DNA from: Hyperoodon ampullatus
Lineage: Eukaryota; Chordata; Mammalia; Artiodactyla; Ziphiidae
DNA: 64,000 bases
Assembly: GCA_949752795.1 (NCBI GenBank)
Contig: OX457056.1
Coordinates: 205,345,654-205,409,653, forward strand
Reading direction: 5' to 3'
Shown: piece after piece, positions 10,665 to 22,905 of the stretch
Position numbering within the stretch: position 1 is the first letter of the stretch
Layout of the letters: each line of letters begins with the position of its first letter
Translations under genes and position numbers: made by a program
Notes under the pieces: generated by a model
Database searches by the model: none
Seen by the model: only the letters and a program-made list of their open reading frames with translations
What the model was told of the DNA's origin: nothing

Positions 10665-12045
10665 TTTGGCATAAGTGAGCATTCCCTCTGCCCCCGCCCC
10701 TTCTTCTGTGCTTTCCTAGGACACCTGTATGACAGGGCACAGAACTCCTTGCTAAGGAAGAGGCAACCCAGGAAGGCTCAGACCCCCCCAGAGGTGTTCC
10801 TCGGCCCCCTCGGCCATGGGGGCTCTACTCCAGCCCGTTCATCCACCCAGAGCTGCCTCCCCTCCCTTGTGTAGGAAACAATGAAAAGCAATTTAGAAAA
10901 GACAGCCACTAAACCAATCCCCGCCCTGTGAAAGTTTACACCTATTCTTTTGTGGGGTCGCAGAAAAGAGCCAAGGTATCAGTAATTTTGTAGAGGCAAA
11001 CTGAGGGCTGGGACAGTGAAGGAGACTAGTGGCCTGACCGGTGACGTTGCTGGGGGGCTGTTGGAGGATGAATGCTGCATTGCTAAACGCAGCCATGCCT
11101 GCCAGCTGAACGGCTCCTTTGCTTGATAACAAATCCGAGACCAAGCAAGGTCCTTCCGGGAGCCTATCATTAACTTTGTTATTATGGTTTTTATCAACAG
11201 TGTGCCAATTTTCCTGCATCTTTTAAGATCTTTCAATTATGGCCTGCTGAGGTTTTCTTCCCTCCTCTTCTATCTCCTGGCCTCTCCCCTCCCCTCCAAC
11301 CTTCTTCCCCAAATACCAAGGTGTCTTTTCTTTCCTACTCCCAAGTTGTTCTCCTTAGAAAAGAATGGCCGTGACAGGGCTGAGAACGCAGCAGGATTTG
11401 GCATCTCTCTGACTGAGGGGAAAGAAATATTTGTATATTATTCAGCGTCCTCCAAGTTATTCATCAGAAGTTTCATTTTTCACTAAAGTCTTTTCCTTAT
11501 CTTGAAGCCATTGACATGAATATATATCATGAAGTTATAAAGACTGAGTTACACTTCACTGGCTACTGCTAAGATTCATGGAAGCTCAAAGCCCCAGCTA
11601 GTCCCTGGTGTACCAAGCCACTGCGTCTCACGTCTGCTTTCTTTTTCTTACTCAGCAAACACACTTACAGGTTTTGTCCCTTCACTGTGATATGAGAATG
11701 ATTGAAAATACACTCGGTGTTACTTGATAAAAGACCTTTGCCAAAAAGGAGAACAGCTCTGTCATTTGAGCATATTTCCCAAGGGCCTTGAGATGTGCTT
11801 GAGCCGGGTTTAATGGGATGTTTTTGAGCCGGGATGCTGCCTGATGGGCCAAAGGCAGAATCTTCTGTGCAGGGTTGCTGGCCCCAGGAGACTATGGAAG
11901 TGCCCACGTTTCAGTGCAGGTTAGAATGCTGGTTGGTAGGCTTGTTCCCTGATGGCTGAGGTACCTGGGCAGGGAGCAGCCTGGTGGTTCATCTATCCAA
12001 CCACACTGCTGTTACTAAGGGTGTTCCCAAGGAATAGCACCTAAC
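10665..12045. other. Unique sequence, no gene seen
   Basis: Moderately GC-rich between 10680 and 10880. No exon structure or transposon recognised. Confidence 0.45.
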
Positions 12046-12049
12046 AGGC

Positions 12050-12511
12050 TGTATTCGTCTCCTAGGGCTGCTCTGACAGATTATCATAAACCAGGTGGCT
12101 TAGAACAGTAGAAACGTATTCCCTCACAGTTCTAGGGCCAGAAGTCCAAAATCAGGGTGTGGCAGAGTTTTAGCTCTTTCTGGAAGCCCCGAAGTAGAAT
12201 CCATCCCCTGTCTCTCTCTCCTAGCTTCTGGTGGCAGCTGGCAATTCTTGGCATTCCTTGCCTTGTACCTGCATCACTCCAATCTCTCCCTCTGTCTTCA
12301 CATGGCTTCTCTGTGTGTTCTCCCTTCTCTCTTATAAGGACACTTGTCGTTGGATTTAGGGTCCATCAGATTAATCCAGGATGATCTCATCCAAAGATCC
12401 TTAACTTAATTATATCTGCAAAGATTCCTTTTCCAACTAAGAAACTTTCACCACGTTCACAGGTTCTGGGTGGATATATCTTTTGGAGGGTCCTCATTTC
12501 AACTCACTCTA
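12050..12511 (-). mobile_element. LTR, MLT1 type, antisense
   Basis: Reads TGTATTCGTCTCCTAGGGCT, ACCAGGTGGCTTAGAACAGT, CACAGTTCTAGGGCCAGAAG, TCTTCACATGGCTTC, TTATAAGGACACTTGTCGTT, TTAACTTAATTATATCTGC. This is the complement of an MLT1 LTR. A short AGGC match at both edges could be part of the target duplication. Confidence 0.75.
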
Positions 12512-12514
12512 AGG

Positions 12515-13860
12515 CCCATTCCTAAACAAAGGTGTAAACAAAGATGCAGGTAGAAGGATAGAAGTGGGGATAAGCAGAATATCTGTGCAGGAGCTCTCAG
12601 CATCCAATGCCAGCCCCCATGATCCATTTCTTTCCCCCAACTCTTTCTTCCCCCAACAAAACTTACCAGGCCAGGGACCCTTTGGCTCTCTAATATGAAT
12701 CTGGGCTGTCTGCTTTGGCTTTGTCCTTCTGGTCTGCATGCTATGAATTTTATTATTATCATGTGTCTTAAGTTAGCCAAGTGGTCTATCATTGACCAGA
12801 AATGTCCCATTATACCCCTGTCCCTACTTCTCTTCGAAGAAGAAAAGTGATCTGATTGCTCAGATTTTAGGACACAGATTGAGCTTCCTTGGTTGGTCGT
12901 TGGCATCACTATGCTGCTATGATGTGGCCGTCCCTCAGCAAAAAAAAGGGAGTTTTCTTTTGTATGCATTCTTGTAGTTGTCTACGTTTTCATGAAGTAG
13001 ACTGAGCCATTATATCCTGTGATTTCACTGCAGCTTGCAGGACAGGGGAAGGCTGGTGTAGAGGCTTGGTAAATATCTAGGCTGGGCCACATGTATCCCT
13101 CAGGTTTCTCAAAATATTCTGCCTTTAGGGTTTGTGGCCCAGGTCTTAGGAACAAGAAGGTAGCAAGTTGTTTCTCTTTGTCTTTTCCCATAAGACCCTT
13201 GGGCACCCCTCGGGTAGGAGTGTTTGAGACAAGAGTGGGACATTTTTTAATACATTGCCCTCTTCTAAACCATCTTAATCCTATAAAATCCTACCATTAC
13301 TTCATAGGAACTGCATCTTGAGTTTAAAGGGCTTTATTCCTCTTCATCTGGTGGAGGAAGGTGATTTCATGCACCCCTCTACCATGAAGGACCAGTTATT
13401 CCGGAGTTAACACAACCAGAAACAACCAAATTGAGAAGATAGAGAAGGGCGTGGTGTGGGTATGTGGAGAGAAGACCCCGTGGGGGATGGGTGAGAGGAA
13501 GGACAAGCTCCAGTGACTGAGCTGTCTCTTCCCAACACATACCTACTGCTGAACAGCGTTTCTACAAATCTAGCCCCTTTACAGAATGATCCACCTGCCA
13601 TACCCCAGATGCACCCAGGACCGTTCTAGTCTCTGGACTACCTGAGTCTGAGAAGCTCTCGGACTCTGTCCATCTAAATCCTAACCATGGAATACACCCA
13701 GCACAAGTGTGTCTCCCTCAGCAAGTCTTCCTGGTGAGTCCAGCTCAATACTCCTCCCCTTTCCCTGCTTCCCATGTGTTTGCTATATGACCTATAACCT
13801 TGCCAGCACCATTTTCCTTTTCTCCTCTTTTACCGTGAGAGGGGCAAGAGACAGAGAGAT
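12515..13860. other. Unique sequence, no gene seen
   Basis: It holds the longest open frame outside a recognised repeat in this part (minus strand, starting at 12969 and ending inside the LTR at 12499). The frame has no homology I recognise and no splice or poly(A) support, so I treat it as chance. Confidence 0.45.
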
Positions 13861-13864
13861 GTAG

Positions 13865-14120
13865 CATAAAGGATGCAGAACTGGAAGTCAGATGTCCTAG
13901 ATTCTAGTTCTAGCTCTTCTCATATTATCCGGTTGACTTTGGCTGGTGATTCAGTCTATCTGGGCACATTTCCTCCTCTATAAAATAGGAGTCGGTGCTG
14001 AACAGAAATGATGTCTGCCCTGCCTGTCTTATCAGGCCATTATGTGTATCAAACGAGATGCCCCATCCTGTAATGAATTTAATGTACTGGCTCAGAGCTG
14101 CTACAACAATAAGCTGAGTG
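13865..14120 (+). repeat. MIR SINE, sense
   Basis: AGCATAAAGGATGCAGAACT, GAAGTCAGATGTCCTAGATT, GATTCAGTCTATCTGGGCAC, TTCCTCCTCTATAAAATAGG follow the MIR consensus from head to end of core. One of the fuller MIR copies here. Confidence 0.65.
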
Positions 14121-14164
14121 TGAAAGCAATTTCCTGGCTTCTCCCTACGCCTGTATTTGCACTT

Positions 14165-14510
14165 CATTGACTGCAGCAGGTCGCCCAGCACCAGCCTCTG
14201 TGAGTGCTGGCTGCTAATGTCTCACAGCTGCTCCTGCCCCAGAGGGGTCCCCATCTCTCCTGGCAGTAACACCCCAATCCCACTCCTGGATGGGGCAAGT
14301 CTGTGGTATAATTTATGCTTCAGAACCCCCTGCAGATCAAGTCAAAACTAAACTCCACAAGGCCACATCCTTGCTCGACTTTTCCTCCCTTTCCACCCTT
14401 CTTCCTGCTTTCCCTTCGTGCACACTCTTAATAAATTGCATGCTCCAAATCCCTGTCTCCAGCTCTGCTTCTAGAAAACCCAACCCAAGACACCATCCCA
14501 TGGTGGTCAG
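14165..14510 (+). repeat. Possible old LTR 3' half
   Basis: C/T-rich sequence followed by AATAAATTGCATGCTCCAAA, TCCCTGTCTCCAGCTCTGCT and AAAACCCAACCCAAGACAC resembles the polyadenylation and 3' end of an ancient mammalian LTR. The family is not resolved. Confidence 0.35.
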
Positions 14511-14514
14511 ATCA

Positions 14515-15575
14515 CAAAACAAGACATCCCCATGCCTGTGTTCAAAGGGTTCTTACAGATATAAGACAGCTTCGCCTTCCTCAATATAAGATCTCAAGGA
14601 GCAGAAAAATCAGATCCCATGAATAGCTAAGTGTCCCAGCCCAGTCTGCAGCTGTGAGCCAGAGCAGAGGCTTTCTGGGAGATGGGAGGACAACGGGGTT
14701 TGCTTGTAGCCAATGAGATATACAGCAGGGTGGAACCTCCAACCCTAAAGCTAGAGTACCATGGCCTATTGCCGCAACGGGCCTTAGATAGTAGCCCTCC
14801 CTCTACCAGGAATTTTCTTCTGTAGCTTCTGAGCCCTCAATCTCAAGAATGATTATCATCCACACAAGCTGAGCTTTCTTGAAAGTGATTGTTTAGTGGG
14901 AACATCTGGTGTGTGAATAGAAAGCGTATATATTTTTTCTCTTCCCTCCCTCCAGTTGACACTAAGTGAATACTTTGAAAGGCGGCCCTGCTTCTCTCCC
15001 AAGGACTAGAGAACTGCTTCCTTATTTTACTCTGGGTTTTCATCACTGCACAAACTGTTTTTTTGGAGCCCTTGCCTGGTGAAAGGAGGTATGACCCACA
15101 ACTTGGGATATTTTCTTGCTAATTAAAAGTTTCCAATATTCTCTATTTGCCAAAGAAAACTGCCATCTTACCTTGTTCAATTATTGCTAATTAAGTAGGA
15201 CCAACTCACCATTCCCGACAATAATTGTTATAAGACCTGTGGATTTCTATATTTTTGCTTCAATAGGTCTGAATATATATTCACACATACATACACACAC
15301 AGACAAACATTTTTATGTGTGCACATGGAAGATATCATCTGGGACCCTAACGTTATAAAGAGGTTGAGTATCTACTCATACATTATGTTTATTTAGTTAA
15401 ATCCAGCCTTTTCTAGGTTCTTCTTTGCAGCTGTCCTCCCCAAAGCCCATAACTACTATGAGTGTGATTGGCAAATGCGTAACTTAAACTATTGGTTGCC
15501 TTGCTCTTGCCAGCAGTCTGGGTTAATTTGGGTAGGAGTTCTTCTGCATGATCTCTCCTTGTAATGATGAAGGCC
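14515..15575. other. Unique sequence, no gene seen
   Basis: A small CA-rich patch near 15281-15303. No exon or larger repeat recognised. Confidence 0.45.
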
Positions 15576-15579
15576 ACAG

Positions 15580-15760
15580 AAATAGACCTGGAGCTTATCT
15601 GTCACCTCTGGCTGGTGACTTTGGCAAGTGAATTCACATCACTAAGCCTTAGTGCTTTCCATCTCAAAGTGCAAATAATAATTATAGTAGGTGCTTCATG
15701 TACTATTTGAGGATTATATGAGATAATTCTTGCCTCCCACTTAGCTCCCATTTATCAAAT
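15580..15760 (+). repeat. MIR SINE, sense
   Basis: AATAGACCTGGAGCTTATCT, GGTGACTTTGGCAAGTGAAT, CACTAAGCCTTAGTG and TTGAGGATTATATGAGATAA track the MIR core and its 3' part. Confidence 0.65.
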
Positions 15761-16194
15761 GCTAATCTGGGTGCCTCCGGTCTGTGCGTTATTCTTGTGA
15801 CTTGGTTTGGGGCTCTCGATGAAGAAAAATATGTTCGCATTTTATAGGAACCAGCCAAGCCAAATCAATATATCCCTCTTGGTAAAACTCAGAGGTAGTG
15901 GATAGACGATGGCTCTGTAGCAGATAGAAACCAATCAGTCTGTCAAGTGGGCTAAAATGTGTACACTGTCTGAAGTGATGAACCAAGGATTATAAACACA
16001 GATAAACCGCAAGTACTCTGTGGTCAGACACGGGAGTCCGAGCTGCCCTTGGTTCGCTGATAGAAAATCAAGCTGCCCTTTAATTATTGTAGAAATATTC
16101 TACCCCCAAACTGCGTGACTTTAGCTGCTGTTTCTAATTCTCCTTTTCTCCCTTTTGCAGTGAACCCTTAACACAGGGTTTTCTTTTCTTTTTC

Positions 16195-16300
16195 CCACTC
16201 TGAGAACTATTTGAGGACGGTGAAGATAGAGTCTTAGTTTCTATGTCTGCTATAGAGTGGGTGTTTGATAAATATTTGTTGAGGACATCAAGTTGCAATC
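16195..16300 (-). repeat. L2 3'-end fragment, antisense
   Basis: GAGTGGGTGTTTGATAAATA, followed by TTTGTTGAGGACATC, resembles the complement of the L2 tail (GGTGCTCAATAAATATTTGTT). Confidence 0.5.
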
Positions 16301-18100
16301 ATGAAGAGACAGTGTCTTGGATAAAATCCATGTGTATGTTCATTAGGGCTCTTTCGTTGTCATGAACTGAGGTCTTGAGTATATTATCTTTGGATTGACT
16401 TTGTTCTTGGTGTCTGACTTTTTTGTTCTAAGTTCCAGTTCTTATGAGGCCCGGTGGTAACCTTACTCTGTCTCTCAGGAAACATATGGTCTTTCATCTT
16501 TGATTTCCTCTGCCTACACTTAGTCCTCTCTATTTTTACTTGCTTTTCCAGCCCATGCTCCTGCAACTGCAAGGATTCAAGCTAAGGGTCCTAGAGGGAA
16601 GTTTCAGGTAGAGGGAATCTGATTACTGTAGCTTGTCTTTTTGAGCCAGCAAGACACTGTTTCTGTGCAGATTTTGAGTGGTGGTCCATCTCCAGCCCCG
16701 TCCAGCTGAGACCTGGCTAGTAGAATATCGTGGTACAGAGCTGACCATCCCTCCCAGTGTACATGTAGATGAGGCAGCTCCTCTGAGATGGCAATGGGAC
16801 GGCTACTGCCAAACAGACAATGTAAGTGTCACACTCTTCTTCCTCCCCGGCCCCAAGCCTGCTGCATCTTTTATGAGTTAAAAATGAGCAGAGAAATTAT
16901 TCCCTCTTGGAACATATGTTCATGGGTAAAAGCAAGGCACTCCCTAAGCATGAAATTTAGATTACCTTCCAAGCAGAGAGCTGGGAAAAATTCAACGTGC
17001 AGGAAATGAAATTAGCCATCTGTAGGAAAACCTACCCTAAATGATAAACAGTTGAACTTCCAGGTTCAATGATTTGAGCCTCATCAATCTTGGGAGAGTA
17101 CGGTTGCTTAGCAGAGCTAAAGCTGTTGCTTTCTTCATCCTCCATGTAAAGAAGGAATGTGCTAACAGAGAGTATTTTCTGCATGAAGAAAAGAAAATGA
17201 GGGTCCAAGAGGTGAGTCTTGGAAAAAGAATATCCAACTCTCCCCTTCCCGGAAGGGAGGGGCTTCCCATCACCAGTCATGAGCTCTCTGGTATATCATC
17301 CTTGTTATTTGCACTTCCATCCCCATCTACTTTGTACTTTTATGCATCTAATAACTTCATTCCCCATTACTCTTTGAAAGTGCTTTGTCCAAGGGTATCA
17401 ATGATTCACCTCACCCCAGCCACCAAAATTCCTGGACACTTTCTAAACTTTAGACTATAATATAAAAAGATTAACATAGCAAAGTGAAACACTTCCTTCT
17501 GGAAATGTCTTATTACACTTTCCCTTGTGAAGCTCCTTCCTGATACTTCAAAACTGATACATTCAAATCTCTTTGGGGCCTTTTTGTTTTTTTCTTTGCT
17601 TCTCCCCTAACCATTCCTTATTGTTGTTGTTGTGTGTGTGTTTTAAGCTCTTTTCTCAATCTTCTGCTTTTATCCCTTTCCCCTAGGCTAGTGTATTTAT
17701 CCCAAGACTTTTACTACCACCTGTATTCTAATAACCCTCCAACTTCACTACAGGCTCTAGAATCCAAAGAAGTCACCGTCTCTCTCTGGTCTATGTATCC
17801 AGTCTTTTGCTCCTCTCCTCAATGATGTGCCAGTAAATCTTTAACAACCAGCTCTGATGGAGAGAGGAAGAGGCGCTCTGATTTGAAGTTTGCCAATTTC
17901 CATGACATAAATATACCGATCGTGGCTGATTTTTAGCTACCAACTTGACATCAACCAGCTCACAAAATAACTGAAAATTCAACAGTTGGCTCTCAATTGT
18001 TAGACACCTGAAACTCTGCCTACTCAAAGCTGACTGGCCCGTGGCTTGTGTAACTGTTTTCCTCCCAACTAGCAATCTGAATCATCAGGACTGACACTGT
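16300..18100. other. Unique sequence, no gene seen
   Basis: A short (TTG)n-(TG)n patch lies near 17621-17641. Several short open frames on both strands have no supporting signals. Confidence 0.45.
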
Positions 18101-18104
18101 AATC

Positions 18105-18220
18105 ACCATGACAGCAGGGACTTTGCCGCTCATATTTACTGTCTTATCCCCACTGTCTAGAACCACACTGGCACCTAGTATACAATAGATATTTGTGGAA
18201 TGGATGAGTCATTATAGTCA
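18105..18220 (-). repeat. L2 3'-end fragment, antisense
   Basis: GACAGCAGGGACTTTGCCGC, CACTGTCTAGAACCACACTG, CACCTAGTATACAATAGATA and TTTGTGGAATGGATGAG follow the complement of the L2 3' end. Confidence 0.65.
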
Positions 18221-18559
18221 ATATTCCTCTCTGTTTTCTGGCCCTACTTAGCCTTTTAAATAATGAATTAGAATTCTTATTCATACATCAGGTTCCTGTG
18301 CATTTAGAAAGCTAGTTTCTGATGAAGGAGAAAATCGAGTTCTGAACCTAAAAGCCGAGAACCTAAAACTGGACCATGGGAATCCTCCAAGGACCTGTGT
18401 AGCCAGATGTCACCTTACTGTTATAATGCTCCAGTAAGTGTTCTAGGGAAAAAATGTGAACATGTTTGCAGAAATGCTATAAATAAGGAAACATCACCGT
18501 ATTAAAACCACTTGAAACAGGCTGAGTAACCAACGGAGATGCCTGGTAGAGTGGAAGGT

Positions 18560-18740
18560 GCATGGGTTTGAGATATTTCTAAATTTGCATTGAAATGATT
18601 AAGCTGATAGCTTGGATGAATTCCTTAACCTTTGTTTCGCCAACTGTAAAATGCTTACTATAATATCTAACTTGCATTGTGAGGGAGGAAATCATGTCTG
18701 TAACACAGATAGACGGTGCATAAGAGTGGTTCAAAAATGA
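18560..18740 (+). repeat. MIR SINE, diverged
   Basis: CTTGGATGAATTCCTTAACC, TTTGTTTCGCCAACTGTAAA and ATGCTTACTATAATATCTA fit the MIR core with many substitutions. Confidence 0.5.
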
Positions 18741-18744
18741 CAGT

Positions 18745-19930
18745 TTATAATTTTAATGACATAAAGAAATCATTGTTCTCATTTCTAGCAGTTCTAGATT
18801 TTAGTCTTGATACCTACCAATCATACCTGAGTGACCTATACAAAGCAGATACCCATTAACCATTTATTGAATAAATGAATGAGCAAATAACAGGAAAATG
18901 AGGACCTGAGAGGTTAACTGACTTATCCTGCTCAAGATGCAGTGAGATGCTTTTTCTGGAGAATAAGGATTATGAGGAGGATGTCTTGAGGCAAACAGGA
19001 ATGATGTCACATGAGGACCCTTATCTGAGGTACCTGCTGATCTGGTTCCAGTGACAGAGAAGAGATTAAGTCCTCTTGTGTTTTCCCAGCTGACACTGAT
19101 CCTGTGTTAGTGGAGGAAGGGTCAAAGCCTCTGCAGCTGGCTGCTGTCTGCATCAGGCCTGAAGCATACTGCAGGAGGGATGGAGGTCGGTCTGCTTGCT
19201 CTTCTGTGGTGCTTCTATCAGGAGGGGCAGATACTCCCTGGCAATGGCAGTTCCTAGGTTTCCGCTCAGCAATCAGCTATGCCTTCATGAGAGTCCTGAG
19301 CTGGGAAACTAGCCCTGCCAGGCAGAAACAGCAGATACAAAGGCCTCTAAGTAGGCTCTGGCATAAAAAATTCAAAAGACGTGATTAGAGCAATTTTCTT
19401 TCTTTCCCAGATGTGATAGAGTCCTCTTGCTACTCTGGGCTGGCTAGAAAATTCCTCAGGGAATTTCCTTTATCTTTTAAACCAGCGGAGTCCCTGAGAT
19501 GTGGCTCTAGCTAATTCTATCAGCCACCACTAACAAACTCAAAGGCAGTGCTTGATAACAGCAGGGGCCCAGATATAGTCTTCTAGAAGCCTAAGGACTG
19601 AGTCCTGTACTTGAGAAATCCCCATGGCTTTGCAGCGCCCAGTGCTGGTGAGCTGATTAAGGCTCAGTGGCTCAGGACAACGTGGGTAGAGGGAATCGGC
19701 CACAACACAACAGTTCTTTAGGAGGCTAATTTCCCTCAAATTATCCATACAGGCAGAGAAGGAGAGGTACCCCTTTCCCCACCTGCTTCTCAGGGGTACT
19801 CCAACTTGGATCCTTCTGTGACAAAATCCTGATTATCTCAGTGTCCTTCTGACTTTTATCATATTCTGAGAATTCAAACTGCTGGACCACAGCCAGGCCT
19901 CTCTGGCTGCAAGATGTGCTTTGTGGGCCA
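18745..19930. other. Unique sequence, no gene seen
   Basis: No transposon or exon recognised. Open frames at 19104-19388 (+) and 19539-19748 (-) lack further support. Confidence 0.45.
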
Positions 19931-19934
19931 TATA

Positions 19935-20923
19935 ATTGTTTAAACTGCTTTATGGAGACATAATTGAAGTACAATAATTGCAAATGTTTAAAGTGTACAA
20001 TTATGACAAAGTCTGACATATGTATATACCTGTGAAGCCATCATCACAATTAAGATAATAAATATTTCCATCAGCCTAAAGCTCCTCATGCAGCTTTATC
20101 ACCCTTCTCTTCTGCCATTCCCATACTCAGGAAACTACTGACCTGCCTCTGTCACTGTAGATTTGTTAGCATGTCATAGAATTTCATGTAAATACAATCT
20201 TACATGACATACTCCTTTTTTTTTTTTTCTGGCTTTCTTCACTTAGTATCACCCTTTTGAGACTAAACCATTTTGCTGTATGTATCAGTAGTCCATTACT
20301 TTTTAATTGCTGAGTAGTATTCCACTGTATAGATATACCATAATTTCAAAATTAAAATCCGTTCACCTGTCAATGGGCATTCAGGTTTTCTTCCCTAGTT
20401 TTGACTATTATCAATAACTCTGCCATGTATATTTGCATACAAGTTTTTGTACGGCCATATGTTTTCAGTTGTCTTTGATGAATATCTGAGAATGGAATAG
20501 CAGGATCACATGGTAAGTGTCTGTTTACCTTTTTAAGAAACTGCCAAGCCATTTTCCAAAGTGTACTTTTTTACTTTCCTACAAGTAATGTATACCTATT
20601 CCACTTGTATCATGATCTCCAACTCTTGGTATGGCTAGTCTTTTAAATTGTAGACATTCTAATGGGTAAACATGTGTTTAATATGAATCTTAATGAGTCA
20701 TGATGTTGAACATGTTTTCATGGTTTTATTGGACATTTACGTATTATCTTTCATGAACTCTATAAAATAGTCTGTTCAAATTTTAAATTGGGTTGCTTGT
20801 TTTCTTATTATGTAATTGCAGGAGTTCTTTATATATTCTTGATACAAGTCCTTTGTTTAATATATGCATTGCAAGTATTTTCTCCCTGTCTGTGGCTTGC
20901 CTTTTCATTTTCTTAATGGTGTC
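19935..20923 (-). mobile_element. Old L1, antisense, 3' part
   Basis: TATGGAGACATAATTGAAGT, AAAGTGTACAATTATGACAA, CATATGTATATACCTGTGAA are the complement of an old mammalian L1 3' end. TGAGTAGTATTCCACTGTAT and CCATTTTCCAAAGTG continue with ORF2-end-type sequence, and CAAGTCCTTTGTTTAATATA to CTTTTCATTTTCTTAATGGT continues the old-L1 pattern. It is interrupted at 20923 by an LTR and resumes at 21481. No intact frame. Confidence 0.75.
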
Positions 20924-21475
20924 TGTGTTAATTTTCTATTTCTGTGTAACAAATGACCATAAATAGAATGACTTAAAACATCACCCATTTATTATCTCAC
21001 AGATCTGTAGGTTGTAAGTCTGGCACTCTGTGGTTGGATTCTCTGCTGAGGGTCTTATAACATCAAAGTGTTGACAGGGCTGTGTAGCTTTCCAGAAGCT
21101 CTGGGGAAGAATCTGCTTCTAAGTTCACTAAGGTTGTCAGAATTCAGTTTCTTGTGGTTGTGGGACTGAGGTCCCTGTTTCCTTGACACATGGCCCCAGC
21201 CATCTTCTGGCCAGCAACATTAAATCATTCTCGCTCTTCAAATTTCTCTGATTTTCCCTCTGCCTTGCTCTTCAGCTTTTAAGAGCTCATGGGACTACAC
21301 TTTGTCTATGCAGAAATTCAGGATAATCTGCCTATTTTAAGATCTGTTGATTGTTAACCTAATTTAGGAATTGCAAAGTTCCCTTTGTCATGTAAGGTAG
21401 TGTATTCACAATCATCCTGAGGATTTAGGCATGGGATTTTTTGTTGGAGGTTGGGACATAATTCTCTCTGGCATA
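20924..21475 (-). mobile_element. MaLR-type LTR inserted in L1, antisense
   Basis: A 552-bp block starting TGTGTTAATTTTCTATTTCT, with ATGACTTAAAACATCACCCA and TTATTATCTCACAGATCTGT, resembles the complement of an MLT1-type LTR. The L1 sequence reads through it: CTTAATGGTGTC before and TTACAAAGAGC after. The 5-bp duplication GTGTC sits at 20919-20923 and 21476-21480. Confidence 0.7.
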
Positions 21476-21480
21476 GTGTC

Positions 21481-22905
21481 TTACAAAGAGCAAAGGATAT
21501 TAATTTTGATGAAGTCCAATCTGCTAAAATTGTTTTGTTTGTTCTTTTATATGTTTAGAAATCTTTGCCTACTTCTAGGTTGCAAAGATTTTCCCTTATG
21601 TTTTCTTCTAGAAGCTTTTTATAGATTTAGGTTTTGCATTTAGGTCTATGACTCATTTCAGGTTAATTTTTCCCCCCGGTAAAATATAACAATTTCCTCT
21701 CCTCCCCCATATGGATATGCAGTTGATTTGGCACCACTTTTTTTTTTTTTTTTTTTTTTTTTTGCAGTATGCGGGCCTCTCACTGTTGTGGCCTCTCCCA
21801 TTGAGGAGCACAGGCTCCGGACGCGCAGGATCAGCGGCCATGGCTCACGGGCCTAGCCGCTCCGCGGCATGTGGGATCTTCCCAAACCGGGGCACGAACC
21901 CACATCCCCTGCATCGGCAGGCGGACTCTCAACCACTGCGCCACCAGGGAAGCCCTTGGCACCACTTTTTGAAAATACTCCCCTTTCCCACTTGAATTGA
22001 ATTGGATTATTTGTTTACTGTTGAGTTGTGATAGTTATTTACATGTATCAGTACTTGATACAGGTGTGCTTTTTCAAATATTTTTTGCCCAGTCCGTGGC
22101 TTGTCTTTTAACCTTCTTCATAGCGACTTTCAAAGAGCTTTAATTTTAATTTTTATGATGTATAATATATCCATGTTTTTCTCTTATGGCTTATGCTCTT
22201 TGTGTCTTATCTTAGAAATCTTTTGTCTAACACAAAGTAACAAACATTGTCCCCTATGTTATTGTGAAAAGTTTTATATTTAAAATTAATTCACTTTGAG
22301 TTAAATTTTATATTAGTGTGAGCTGTGGACTCAGTTTCTTTTCTTTCTTATTTTTTTTAATATGGATATCAAATTGTTCCAAAGTCATTTCTAAATTGAA
22401 TTGTCTTAGCTCCTTTGTCAAAAATCAATTGAGCATACATGTATGTGTCTGTTTCTGGACTCTTATGTGTTCATTTAATCTATATCTTGATTACTGTAGC
22501 TTTATAATAATCTTGAAACTAGATAATGTGAAACTTCCAACTTTGTCCTTCTTTATGAAAATTGTTTGGCCTATTTTAGTTCCTTTGCTTTTCCATATAG
22601 ATTTTAGCATGTTCACTTCTACATGATTGGAATTGCTTTGAATCTATTTATCAATTATGGAAGAATTAACATCTTAACAAAATTAACCTTCCAATCCATT
22701 ATTGTGGTATATCTTTGTTTTTTAGGGTATTCTTTGATTTGTTTCAATAATGTTTTGTGGTTTTTAGAATAAAAACGTTGTACATATTTGACAGTTTTAC
22801 ACCTAAGTATTTCATAGTTTTTATGCTTTTGTAAATAGTACTGGTTTTCATTTCAATTCCCAGTTGTTCTTTGCCTGTATAAATGTATATGTAGCTTTTG
22901 TGTAG
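21481..22905 (-). mobile_element. Old L1, antisense, continuation
   Basis: After the LTR the L1 resumes with AATTTTGATGAAGTCCAATC and TTAGAAATCTTTGCCTACTT. After the SINE at 21743-21955 it continues through TTTTTAATATGGATATCAAA, TTGATTACTGTAGCTTTATA and GGTATATCTTTGTTTTTTAG. All are complements of L1 ORF2 or untranslated segments. Two similar passages (21540 region and 22200 region) suggest either an internal duplication or two L1 copies side by side. Confidence 0.7.
21743..21955 (-). mobile_element. CHR SINE, antisense, nested in L1
   Basis: T tract, TGCAGTATGCGGGCCTCTCA, then the body and tRNA-like head ending CACCAGGGAAGCCC. Perfect 15-bp duplication TTGGCACCACTTTTT at 21728-21742 and 21956-21970. 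Confidence 0.93.

Noticed and set aside
12499..12969. 156-codon minus-strand open frame
   Set aside because: It runs into the edge of an MLT1-type LTR, shows no family resemblance, and lacks splice or poly(A) signals. Length is within chance for this much DNA.
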